Translations under genes and position numbers: made by a program
From: Bacillota bacterium
Lineage (GTDB): Bacteria; Bacillota; Clostridia; Lachnospirales; Lachnospiraceae
Assembly: GCA_023393095.1 (NCBI GenBank)
Contig: JAEWMT010000131.1
Coordinates: 1 to 11,611 of the forward strand
Direction: 5' to 3'
DNA length: 11,611 bases
The notes under the pieces: generated by a model
What the model saw: the letters and a program-made list of their open reading frames with translations, nothing else
Told to the model about the DNA's origin: nothing
Databases searched by the model: none
Shown: in pieces, positions 5,348 to 11,611 of the stretch
Layout: each line of letters begins with the position of its first letter
Position numbering within the stretch: the first letter of the stretch is position 1

Positions 5348-6385
5348 ATGAAAAAGGTGTTATCGGTTATTTTAGTATTAGCGCTGGCGATGAGCCTAGT
5401 TGGCTGCGGAGTCAAGGATAAGGAAACAGTTGCAGGTTCTGATGCAGCGAAAGGTACAGGTAGTAAGGATAAGGTTACCATTGGTATCGGTCAGTTCGCA
5501 GTCCATGCATCTCTTGATAACTGCAAAAATGGTTTTCTTGCAGGACTCGAGGAAGCAGGCTACAAAGAGGGAGATAATTTAAAGGTTCTTTTTGAAAATG
5601 CACAGGCGGATGGAGGTATAGCAGGTCAGATTGCAAAAGATTTCGCAGCAAAAAAGGTTGATTTAATCTGTGGTATTGCAACTCCGATGGCGCAAAGTGC
5701 TTTTGCAGCAGCGAAGGATAATAAGATTCCTGTAATTTTTACAGCAGTAACTGATCCGATTGCAGCTGAACTTGCAAAAAAGGATGGAACACCGAATGGC
5801 GAAGTCACTGGTACCAGCGATAAGCTTGCAGTGAAGGAACAGCTGGAGATGATTCGCTCCATTCTTCCAGACGCTAAGAAAATCGGTATTATGTATACAA
5901 CAAGTGAAGTAAATTCGATATCTGCAATTGAAGAATATAAAAAGTTAGCACCTGATTATGGCTTTGAAATTGTTGAAAGTGGTATTGCAGCAACAGCAGA
6001 CATTCCACTTGCAGCAGATAATCTGGTTGGTAAAGTGGATTGTATCACCAACCTGACGGATAACACGGTAGTCAGCTCACTGCCGGTTATTCTAGAAAAG
6101 GCTGGAGCAAAGAACATTCCGGTATTCGGCAGCGAAGTAGAGCAGGTTAAGATCGGATGTCTTGCAGCAATGGGTATTGACTATTTCGAGCTTGGTAAAC
6201 AGACCGGAGCAATGGCGGCACAAGTATTAAGCGGTAAGAAGAAAGCCAGCGAGATTAAATTTGAGACAATCAGCCAGTATTCCTTCTATGGAAATACCAA
6301 AGTTGCTTCCAATTTAGGCCTTACTCTGCCAGATGATTTAGTAAGCAGTGCGAAGGAAATGTTCAGCGACATTACTGAGAAATAA
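5348..6385 (+). CDS. trpX: Tryptophan ABC transporter, substrate-binding lipoprotein
   Basis: I place the start at ATG 5348 (345 residues), after GGGAGGA (5334-5340, 7-nt spacing). The frame happens to be open back to 5129 inside the T-box, but that part is leader RNA. The protein opens MKKVLSVILVLALAMSLVGC, a lipoprotein signal with lipobox LVGC and the lipidated Cys at 20. A short Gly/Ser/Lys linker follows, then VTIGIGQFAVHASLDNCKNG, typical of the ABC_sub_bind (PF04392) family. Further landmarks are ICGIATPMAQSAFAAAKD, IPVIFTAVTDPI and the late GIDYFELGKQTGAMAAQVL. It captures substrate outside the membrane for TrpY and TrpZ. Tryptophan specificity is inferred from the Trp T-box and from the known T-box-linked TrpXYZ family. 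Confidence 0.93.
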   Translation: MKKVLSVILVLALAMSLVGCGVKDKETVAGSDAAKGTGSKDKVTIGIGQFAVHASLDNCKNGFLAGLEEAGYKEGDNLKVLFENAQADGGIAGQIAKDFAAKKVDLICGIATPMAQSAFAAAKDNKIPVIFTAVTDPIAAELAKKDGTPNGEVTGTSDKLAVKEQLEMIRSILPDAKKIGIMYTTSEVNSISAIEEYKKLAPDYGFEIVESGIAATADIPLAADNLVGKVDCITNLTDNTVVSSLPVILEKAGAKNIPVFGSEVEQVKIGCLAAMGIDYFELGKQTGAMAAQVLSGKKKASEIKFETISQYSFYGNTKVASNLGLTLPDDLVSSAKEMFSDITEK

Positions 6386-6412
6386 AATATTATTAATATA
6401 AGTAAATTCTTG

Positions 6413-6444
6413 GTTACAGTTTAGCCGTAAGGCTAAACTGTAAC
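6413..6444 (+). other. Intercistronic 14-bp hairpin with GTAA loop between trpX and trpY
   Basis: The 14 bases 6413-6426 pair perfectly with 6431-6444 around the loop GTAA, a GNRA-type tetraloop. It lies 28 bp after the trpX stop and 33 bp before the trpY GTG. The downstream ATTTCATTTT is only moderately T-rich. It may protect the 3' end of a trpX-only mRNA or terminate part of the transcripts, which would make more binding protein than permease. Confidence 0.8.
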
Positions 6445-6476
6445 ATTTCATTTTAACGATTTTGGGAGGTGCAACA

Positions 6477-7379
6477 GTGTTATCAACGCTTTTTTCTATA
6501 TCTTTAGGAGTGCTGGAGGAAGGTCTGGTCTATGCCATCATGGCAATGGGTGTCTACATAACCTATAAGATACTTGATTTTCCCGATCTTTCCGTGGACG
6601 GAACCTTTCCACTTGGAGCAGCAATTACGGCAGTGCTTATCGTTGCAGGTGTGAATCCACTCCTGACGCTTCCTATTTCATTCTTAATTGGAGCGCTAGC
6701 AGGTGCAATTACCGGTTTCATCCATGTAAAGCTTAAGGTCAGAGATTTGTTATCAGGAATCATTATGATGACGGCACTTTATTCTCTTAATCTTCGTATT
6801 GCCTCCAATCGGGCAAATGTTCCGATCTTCTCAAAAAGCTCCATTTTTAAAAATGGATTTCTTGATTCCGTGATACCGGGTGCCGTAAAGCCATTAACAA
6901 CAGCAATCATATTACTAATTATCGTAATTATAATGAAGCTGTTATTGGATGGATATATGAAGACGAAATCAGGATATCTTCTAAGAGCAGTTGGCGATAA
7001 CGATACCCTAGTAACTTCACTTGCAAAGGATAAAGGTATGGTGAAGATCGTAGGGCTTGCAATTGCAAATGCCTTTGTAGCGTTGGCTGGAAGCATCTAT
7101 GCTCAGAAAAGCGGCTTTTTTGAGATTTCTGTTGGTACCGGAACAATTGTAATTGGTCTTGCAAGTGTTATTATTGGTACAAATATTTTTAAAAGGTTAT
7201 CCTTTGTCAAAGGAACTACGGCTGTTATTGCAGGATCTATTATATATAAAGCATGTGTAGCCTTGGCTATAGGCGCGGGTATGAAGGCACAGGATATGAA
7301 GCTGATTACGGCTATTTTATTCCTCGTTATATTAGTAGTCAGCAATGACCGGAAAAGGAGGGCAAAATCTCATGATTGA
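6477..7379 (+). CDS. trpY: Tryptophan ABC transporter, permease
   Basis: I prefer GTG 6477 (300 residues) because GGGAGGT (6464-6470) is correctly spaced for it; an in-frame TTG at 6462 overlaps that ribosome site. The protein is hydrophobic through most of its length, with about eight or more membrane segments, as in the branched-chain-type permease family BPD_transp_2 (PF02653). Recognisable parts are the early GVYITYKILDFPDLSVDGTF, the middle KLKVRDLLSGIIMMTALYSL and the late SGFFEISVGTGTIVIGLASV. In this family the segments after the central loop contact the ATPase. It follows trpX in the same T-box operon, and its 3' end overlaps trpZ by 8 bp. Single permease genes of this kind act as homodimers. 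The symbol rests on operon context. Confidence 0.88.
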   Translation: MLSTLFSISLGVLEEGLVYAIMAMGVYITYKILDFPDLSVDGTFPLGAAITAVLIVAGVNPLLTLPISFLIGALAGAITGFIHVKLKVRDLLSGIIMMTALYSLNLRIASNRANVPIFSKSSIFKNGFLDSVIPGAVKPLTTAIILLIIVIIMKLLLDGYMKTKSGYLLRAVGDNDTLVTSLAKDKGMVKIVGLAIANAFVALAGSIYAQKSGFFEISVGTGTIVIGLASVIIGTNIFKRLSFVKGTTAVIAGSIIYKACVALAIGAGMKAQDMKLITAILFLVILVVSNDRKRRAKSHD

Positions 7380-8145
7380 GCTATATAATATCAATAAATA
7401 TTATAATCCGGGAACCGTCAATGAGATGTGCCTGTTTCATGATTTCTGCCTTACCGTTAAAGAGGGGGAATTCATCTCTGTAGTAGGAAGCAACGGTTCC
7501 GGTAAGACTTCCATGCTGAATATTATCTGTGGCAGTATTCCAATTGACAGCGGAAATATCAATATCAGCGGTGAAGATATCACCAGTATGCCCGAATTTA
7601 AAAGACAGAGACGTATTGGACGTGTATATCAGAACCCCGCAATGGGTACCTGTCCAAGCATGACCATTCTGGAGAACATGTCCCTAGCGGATAATAAGGG
7701 CAAAAGCTTTAATCTCGGTAGGGGAACGGATAAAAAGAGAGTTGAGTTTTACAGAGAAAGTCTTCGTGCCTTAAATCTGGGACTAGAAGATAAACTGAAT
7801 GTTCCGGTCGGTTCACTTTCTGGTGGACAAAGACAAGCAATGGCATTATTAATGGCAACCATGACTCCGATTGAATTCCTGATTCTCGATGAGCATACGG
7901 CAGCACTTGATCCTAAAACAGCGGAACTGATTATGCAGCTGACGGATCAGGTGGTTAAGGAAAAAGGTCTTACCACGATCATGGTCACTCATAATTTGAG
8001 ATATGCAGTCGAATATGGTAACCGTCTGATCATGATGCATCAGGGTGAAGTTATCATTGATAAGGCCGGGGAAGAAAAAACGAGCTTAGTAATCGAAGAT
8101 ATTCTTGATAAGTTTAATCAGATCAGTATTGAGTGTGGCAATTAA
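7372..8145 (+). CDS. trpZ: Tryptophan ABC transporter, ATP-binding protein
   Basis: I place the start at ATG 7372 (257 residues): AAGGAGG (7355-7361) is 10 nt upstream and the protein then opens MIELYNINKYYNPGTVNE, the usual beginning of this family. An in-frame ATG at 7345 would put the ribosome site inside the gene. All ABC ATPase motifs are present: Walker A GSNGSGKTS at 39-47, signature LSGGQ at 149-153, Walker B LILDEH with Asp173 and catalytic Glu174, and the H-loop His207 in MVTHN. The sequence DEHTAALDP is typical of this transporter group. It powers uptake by TrpXY at the inner face of the membrane. The 8-bp overlap with trpY suggests coupled translation. Confidence 0.92.
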   Translation: MIELYNINKYYNPGTVNEMCLFHDFCLTVKEGEFISVVGSNGSGKTSMLNIICGSIPIDSGNINISGEDITSMPEFKRQRRIGRVYQNPAMGTCPSMTILENMSLADNKGKSFNLGRGTDKKRVEFYRESLRALNLGLEDKLNVPVGSLSGGQRQAMALLMATMTPIEFLILDEHTAALDPKTAELIMQLTDQVVKEKGLTTIMVTHNLRYAVEYGNRLIMMHQGEVIIDKAGEEKTSLVIEDILDKFNQISIECGN

Positions 8146-8187
8146 TTATTTCAAAAAGAGTATAATGTAGCATATCTGAAGGAAATC

Positions 8188-8214
8188 TTGGGGAAGTTAA
8201 ATACACATCCCCAA
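8188..8214 (+). terminator. Possible weak terminator of the trp operon
   Basis: TTGGGGA (8188-8194) pairs with TCCCCAA (8208-8214) across a 13-nt loop, followed by the pyrimidine-rich CACTTTCTTT. It starts 43 bp after the trpZ stop. The loop is large and the T tract broken, so efficiency is doubtful. Confidence 0.4.
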
Positions 8215-8241
8215 CACTTTCTTTATGTATTAAAATAAAAG

Positions 8242-8291
8242 AAGCCTTGAAGACTTATTATGTATATTTACAATAATAAGCTTCAAGGCTT
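8242..8291 (-). terminator. Strong hairpin terminator between convergent genes
   Basis: AAGCCTTGAA (8242-8251) pairs with TTCAAGGCTT (8282-8291), and CTTATTAT (8254-8261) pairs with ATAATAAG (8273-8280), separated by a small internal loop. On the - strand it is followed by CTTTTATTTTAA, so it ends the cell-wall hydrolase transcript, 28 bp after that stop codon. On the + strand the T tract is poor, though the stem could still block read-through from trpXYZ. Confidence 0.85.
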
Positions 8292-8319
8292 GTTCAATGA
8301 TAGAATAGTTGTTATTTAT

Positions 8320-9579
8320 TTACCAGAATAATAGTCCGCCTAATTTCATGGCACCCGAATTATGATCCTTTCCGCATCGAACAGCGGTTCCATAGGAATT
8401 AAAATGCATACGTGAACCTATGTTGTTTGAGCCGGCGAGGGCATCCTTCGCAGCTTTTTTGGATAAGAGCTGTGCACTTGAACTAAAATTTTTATAACAA
8501 TTCAGCTGCTTTTGTAAAGAACCACTGGCAGCAACTGTAAACTGGCTGGGCTGGTAGATAACTGCTTTCATGGAATGCGGATAGCAGGAGGATCTCATCC
8601 TGTTCAAAACGACATTTGCCACCGCCAATTTAGTCTCATAGCTTTGGTGTCCGGCCTCAGCCTGAATCAGACAGGTAAGAAGTTGTAGCTCGCTATAATT
8701 ATAGCTTACACTGCTTTGCTTTTTTACTCTGGCTTTCTGTTGTCGAACTGGTTGTTCCTTTTTTTCCTTCGTTTCCTTCTTCAGTTGTTCCAGCTTTTTT
8801 TCTTCTTCACTGGAGATAGCTTCTTTAAATTCTACAATTAGATCGGTAAATTCTTTTTTTACATAACCGCTTACATGATCGTCTGGGATTTTAACCTTCA
8901 ACCATTTTCCGGATTGTTTCATAACCGGATATACCTCATCTTTATAAACGACGGATACTTTCTTTGAATCAGTAGTAGGCTTCATGCGGACATTAAGGCC
9001 GTCACAATCTACAGAGATGCTTAAGGTCCCGTATTTTTCAATCAATGTTTGATCCGATAGGCCTGTTTTTATGAAGTCAGATTTTACATAACCTTTTACT
9101 GTTCCGGATTCGATATAATACCAGCTACCCTTCTTTTTCTTTATCTCACAGGCAGAATTCTTATAAAGCTTACCAACAATTGTACTGTTGGTGGATGCTT
9201 TTGCTCTGATATTAACAAAGTCTTTTGCGACAGAGATACCGATGTTTGCATATTTAGATTTTTCTTCTAGTTCAGGGGTAGGTGTAACATCGGTTCCCGG
9301 AACCTGGGTAATATCTGCTGAATAATTGGTACTTTGATCGGTGTTTGTACTGATATCAACATCATATGAGAAAGAGTGTATCACTTGCTCTTCCGGTGCT
9401 TCTGTTAACTCAGCCTCTAAAACTGGGGTAACGGATATTGTTTTCATCGCCTGATCAGCCCGGTTCGATTTATCTTTGCTTTTTCTAAGGGGTAGTTGTG
9501 TACCAAAAACTGCTGTCAGACTAAATACTGCAATGAATATTATCATCGATAGTAAGGCTAATTTTTTATACCTATTCAT
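8320..9579 (-). CDS. Exported SleB-family cell-wall hydrolase with two SH3 domains
   Basis: The product has 419 residues and starts at ATG (complement of 9577-9579) after GGAAGG at 6-nt spacing. Residues 7-26 (LALLSMIIFIAVFSLTAVFG) form a signal or anchor. A low-complexity Thr/Pro/Glu region runs to about 109. Two bacterial SH3 domains follow: about 110-172 (DFVNIRAKASTNSTIVGKLY) and 184-247 (DGLNVRMKPTTDSKKVSVVY). A strongly charged Lys/Glu segment (about 250-288) may be coiled coil. The C-terminal Hydrolase_2/SleB domain (296-419) has CLIQAEAGHQSYETKLAVAN with the presumed catalytic Glu308, QPSQFT, and GSRMHFNSYG. Family members cut the glycan chain, some as spore-cortex lytic enzymes. The SH3 layout and a sigma-A-like promoter suggest a vegetative wall role, which is inference. 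Confidence 0.88.
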   Translation of the reverse strand: MNRYKKLALLSMIIFIAVFSLTAVFGTQLPLRKSKDKSNRADQAMKTISVTPVLEAELTEAPEEQVIHSFSYDVDISTNTDQSTNYSADITQVPGTDVTPTPELEEKSKYANIGISVAKDFVNIRAKASTNSTIVGKLYKNSACEIKKKKGSWYYIESGTVKGYVKSDFIKTGLSDQTLIEKYGTLSISVDCDGLNVRMKPTTDSKKVSVVYKDEVYPVMKQSGKWLKVKIPDDHVSGYVKKEFTDLIVEFKEAISSEEEKKLEQLKKETKEKKEQPVRQQKARVKKQSSVSYNYSELQLLTCLIQAEAGHQSYETKLAVANVVLNRMRSSCYPHSMKAVIYQPSQFTVAASGSLQKQLNCYKNFSSSAQLLSKKAAKDALAGSNNIGSRMHFNSYGTAVRCGKDHNSGAMKLGGLLFW

Positions 9580-9620
9580 TATTTACCTTCCGAAAAAGTT
9601 TGACATTTATTGCACACGCT

Positions 9621-9649
9621 ATTATAGCTTATAATTACTGGGAAATCAA
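9621..9649 (-). promoter_or_regulatory. Sigma-A-type promoter of the cell-wall hydrolase gene
   Basis: On the - strand, TTGATT (complement of 9644-9649) and a perfect TATAAT (complement of 9621-9626) are 17 bp apart. The start point would fall near 9614, giving a leader of about 35 nt that includes the GGAAGG ribosome site. Confidence 0.82.
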
Positions 9650-9728
9650 CTATTTTAGCCCATTAGAGGAAAAACATTACATAAATAGACAAATTAAGTT
9701 AATATAAAACCAGTTAATGAGAATGATA

Positions 9729-9792
9729 AACAATATATGCAAACGAATAACAATATATGTTATTTAAATATAAAAGGCGTAAATATAAAAGG
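9729..9792. repeat. Two pairs of short direct repeats in the 347-bp spacer
   Basis: AACAATATATG occurs at 9729-9739 and 9749-9759 (20-bp period). AAATATAAAAGG occurs at 9766-9777 and 9781-9792 (15-bp period). The rest of 9580-9926 is A+T-rich non-coding DNA with only the hydrolase promoter and the plsC-side terminator. I see no gene with a credible ribosome site and no known binding-site family for these repeats. Confidence 0.6.
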
Positions 9793-9820
9793 AAGGAAAT
9801 AGTATTTCTTGAAACGTAAT

Positions 9821-9853
9821 AAAAAAGCAACAGCATACAGCTGTAGTCTGCTT
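9821..9853 (-). terminator. Probable terminator of the rpoD-plsC transcript
   Basis: Read on the - strand, AAGCA, a 4-nt bulge and ACAGC pair with GCTGT and TGCTT around a 5-nt loop (coordinates 9825-9853), followed by a T run from the A tract at 9821-9826. It lies about 73 bp after the plsC stop. The bulge makes it imperfect. Confidence 0.55.
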
Positions 9854-9926
9854 TAATCAATAATAAGTCTAAAAAGTCTACTGGTAATAAATCCCATAAT
9901 TATCTGCATAAACTTCACACTTAGAA

Positions 9927-10640
9927 TTACTTTTCTTCAAATTCCCGTATAGTTTGTTGGATTCTATCTGCAACCAGTTCGGCAATTTCGGTGGATTTCA
10001 TTCCTTTATAGTCTTCGTAATAGAAAGGCTTTAGATAGTGTATCTGTACGGTTACCTTTTTAATGGAATGTGTATCAAAAGCCTTAAAGGAATCGATCAG
10101 TGCCACCGGTACAATTGGACATCTGGCATTCATTGCACTTTTAAAGCTGCCACCCTTAAACTCCAATAGATTGTTACCATTTCTTGACCTGGTTCCTTCA
10201 GCAAAGATAACGAAGTTTTCTCCATCTTTTACACGGCGGGTCATATTCATGATAACCTGCATGGATTGCCGAATATCTTCACGGTCAATGATTTCAGCCT
10301 GTAACATCATGATGATACGGCGTAGTAAAATGATATCCTTAACTTCCTTCTTCATAACGGTCACAAAGGGTCGTTCATGGGTCTCCAAAAATGCAAGGGC
10401 ATCAAACATTCCTTGATGATTCGGGAATATGATGTAGCCAGTTTCCTTAGGAAGATTGTCTAGACCATGACAGACAACCTTTACCCGTCCGCGACGGTTA
10501 ACCAGCGGAGCTATTCTGTGAAGAAAGGCATAACGGGTCTCTTTGTCATATTTTTCTGCATGACTTAATTTCATGACAGAATATAGATAATAGGGTAAAC
10601 TAAAAAAACTACGGAGGAACATTAGTAAGATTCTTTTCAT
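9927..10640 (-). CDS. plsC: 1-acyl-sn-glycerol-3-phosphate acyltransferase
   Basis: The product has 237 residues, normal for PlsC, and makes phosphatidic acid from lysophosphatidic acid at the membrane. The acyltransferase motifs are clear: NHQGMFD at 74-80 with catalytic His75 and Asp80 (HX4D), EGTRSR at 148-153, and VPVAL near the C-terminal third (motif IV). The N-terminal hydrophobic patch (ILLMFLRSFFSLPYYLY, about 4-20) likely associates with the membrane. The start (complement of 10638-10640) follows GGAG at 6-nt spacing. It lies only 11 bp after the rpoD stop on the same strand and probably shares its transcript; the GGAG site immediately follows the rpoD stop codon. The exact acyl acceptor could differ within this large family. 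Confidence 0.9.
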   Translation of the reverse strand: MKRILLMFLRSFFSLPYYLYSVMKLSHAEKYDKETRYAFLHRIAPLVNRRGRVKVVCHGLDNLPKETGYIIFPNHQGMFDALAFLETHERPFVTVMKKEVKDIILLRRIIMMLQAEIIDREDIRQSMQVIMNMTRRVKDGENFVIFAEGTRSRNGNNLLEFKGGSFKSAMNARCPIVPVALIDSFKAFDTHSIKKVTVQIHYLKPFYYEDYKGMKSTEIAELVADRIQQTIREFEEK

Positions 10641-10651
10641 ATTTTACTCCA

Positions 10652-11611
10652 TTAGATCAACTCAAAACCTTTCAGCATCTTTGCACGGCTGGGATGTCTT
10701 AATTTTCTCAACGCTTTTGCTTCGATCTGGCGGATGCGCTCACGAGTTACATTAAATTCCTTACCGACTTCCTCTAAAGTTCTGCTGCGTCCATCCTTTA
10801 AGCCAAAACGCAGAACGAGTACTTTTTGCTCCCGATCTGTTAAAGTATCAAGCAACCTAGTTATCTGATCTCTAAGAATGGAATAGGAAGCAGCATCCTC
10901 CGGACCCATAATAGTATCATCTCGTATAAAGTCTCCAAGATGACTATCATCTTCTTCTCCAATTGGTGTATCTAAAGAAATAGGATCGGCAGAAACCTTT
11001 AGAATCTCTCTAACCTTTTCAATCGGTATATTCATTGCATCAGCAAGCTCCTGCTCGGTAGGCTCCCTCCCTAATTCCTGCAGTAGATTCCTCGTCGTAC
11101 GGTATGTTTTATTAATCACTTCAGACATATGTACCGGAATTCGGATGGTACGTGACTGGTCTGCAATGGATCTGGTAATCGCTTGTCGAATCCACCAGGT
11201 AGCATAAGTGCTGAATTTATAGCCTTTGGTATGATCAAATTTCTCCACGGCTTTTATTAAACCAAGATTTCCTTCCTGGATTAAATCCAAAAAAGATAAA
11301 CCTCTTCCTACATAACGTTTAGCAATACTTACTACAAGCCGGAGGTTGGATTCTGCCAATGTCTGCCTTGCAGCTTCGTCCCCTTCCATGATTTTCTTGG
11401 CTAGCTCGATCTCGTCTGCCATTGTAAGTAAAGGATAATTGCCGATTTCCTTTAGATACAAATGAACCGGATCATCAGACATGGAATTAGACGAATGTGT
11501 CAGGGCTTCAATTTCAGATTGAGCATCTTCTACATCTTCCTCGAGTTCCAAGAGTATATCATCATTAGGCTCTTCTTCATCACTGGTGTTTAAAACTACT
11601 ATATTATAGGC
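10652..11611 (-). CDS. rpoD: Primary sigma factor RpoD/SigA, N-terminus outside the window
   Basis: The frame is open to the right edge, giving 319 residues with the true start beyond it; a full SigA is typically about 360-400 residues. The in-frame TTG at the complement of 11549-11551 is not the start, because the acidic region 1.1-like sequence continues upstream (VVLNTSDEEEPNDD). Domains in order, numbered within the fragment: region 1.2 (DPVHLYLKEIGNYPLL, about 47-62), region 2 with the -10-reading helix (YKFSTYATWWIRQAITRSIA, about 131-150), region 3 (about 166-240) and region 4 with the -35-reading helix (VTRERIRQIEAKALRKLRH, about 288-306). It recruits RNA polymerase to housekeeping promoters such as those at 4934 and 9621. 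All key regions look intact. Confidence 0.97.
   Translation of the reverse strand, partial: AYNIVVLNTSDEEEPNDDILLELEEDVEDAQSEIEALTHSSNSMSDDPVHLYLKEIGNYPLLTMADEIELAKKIMEGDEAARQTLAESNLRLVVSIAKRYVGRGLSFLDLIQEGNLGLIKAVEKFDHTKGYKFSTYATWWIRQAITRSIADQSRTIRIPVHMSEVINKTYRTTRNLLQELGREPTEQELADAMNIPIEKVREILKVSADPISLDTPIGEEDDSHLGDFIRDDTIMGPEDAASYSILRDQITRLLDTLTDREQKVLVLRFGLKDGRSRTLEEVGKEFNVTRERIRQIEAKALRKLRHPSRAKMLKGFELI

Noticed and set aside
6462..6476. TTG 6462 as the trpY start
   Set aside because: The codon overlaps the GGGAGGT ribosome site that correctly serves GTG 6477.
7345..7371. ATG 7345 as the trpZ start
   Set aside because: It would put the strong AAGGAGG site inside the gene and add nine residues not expected before the usual N-terminal MIELYNINKYY.
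9718..9732. Fur-box-like sequence TGAGAATGATAAACA
   Set aside because: It resembles a 7-1-7 Fur site at about 11 of 14 positions, but it lies roughly 70 bp upstream of the only nearby promoter, in A+T-rich DNA, with no iron-related gene in the window.
1..11611. CRISPR arrays, tRNA or rRNA genes, insertion sequences, integrase
   Set aside because: I looked for regularly spaced repeats, cloverleaf-like segments and transposase or recombinase motifs and found none.

Overview
The window looks like a chromosomal segment of a low-GC Firmicute, most likely a clostridium of the Lachnospiraceae type. The reasons are A+T-rich sequence, strong AGGAGG-type ribosome binding sites, a T-box leader, a clostridial-style holin, a SleB-family cell-wall hydrolase and the sequence character of the primary sigma factor. 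The taxon is an inference.

Positions 1 to about 4570 are the right-hand (late) end of a prophage or prophage-derived tail element, all on the + strand: the 3' end of a baseplate J-like gene, a YmfQ/XkdU-type tail protein, a 668-residue tail fibre whose C-terminal half looks like a repeat-built (probably propeller) receptor-binding head, two small proteins, a tandem terminator, then a holin and an NlpC/P60-type endolysin with a peptidoglycan-binding domain. No integrase, portal or terminase gene is in view.

Positions 4570 to 4930 hold no credible protein gene. An extended -10 promoter sits a few bases before an almost completely self-complementary segment (4613-4865) that could fold into one rod of about 253 nt, including a 31-bp arm broken only by one G-U pair. 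I do not recognise its class. It is the best candidate here for something undescribed. The prophage/host boundary probably lies in this region or just beside it.

Positions 4934 to 8145 are a host-type tryptophan-uptake operon. A sigma-A promoter drives a complete T-box leader with a UGG (Trp) specifier, a UGGC acceptor-binding bulge and an antiterminator/terminator pair. It is followed by trpX (lipoprotein binding protein), a perfect 14-bp intercistronic hairpin, trpY (permease) and trpZ (ATPase, overlapping trpY by 8 bp). Uncharged tRNA-Trp should turn the operon on.

Positions 8188 to 11611 are convergent to that operon. On the - strand lie rpoD (5' end off the window), plsC 11 bp downstream of it, a 347-bp spacer with a terminator, short repeats and a promoter, and an exported cell-wall hydrolase with two SH3 domains. 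A strong hairpin terminator separates it from the trp operon.
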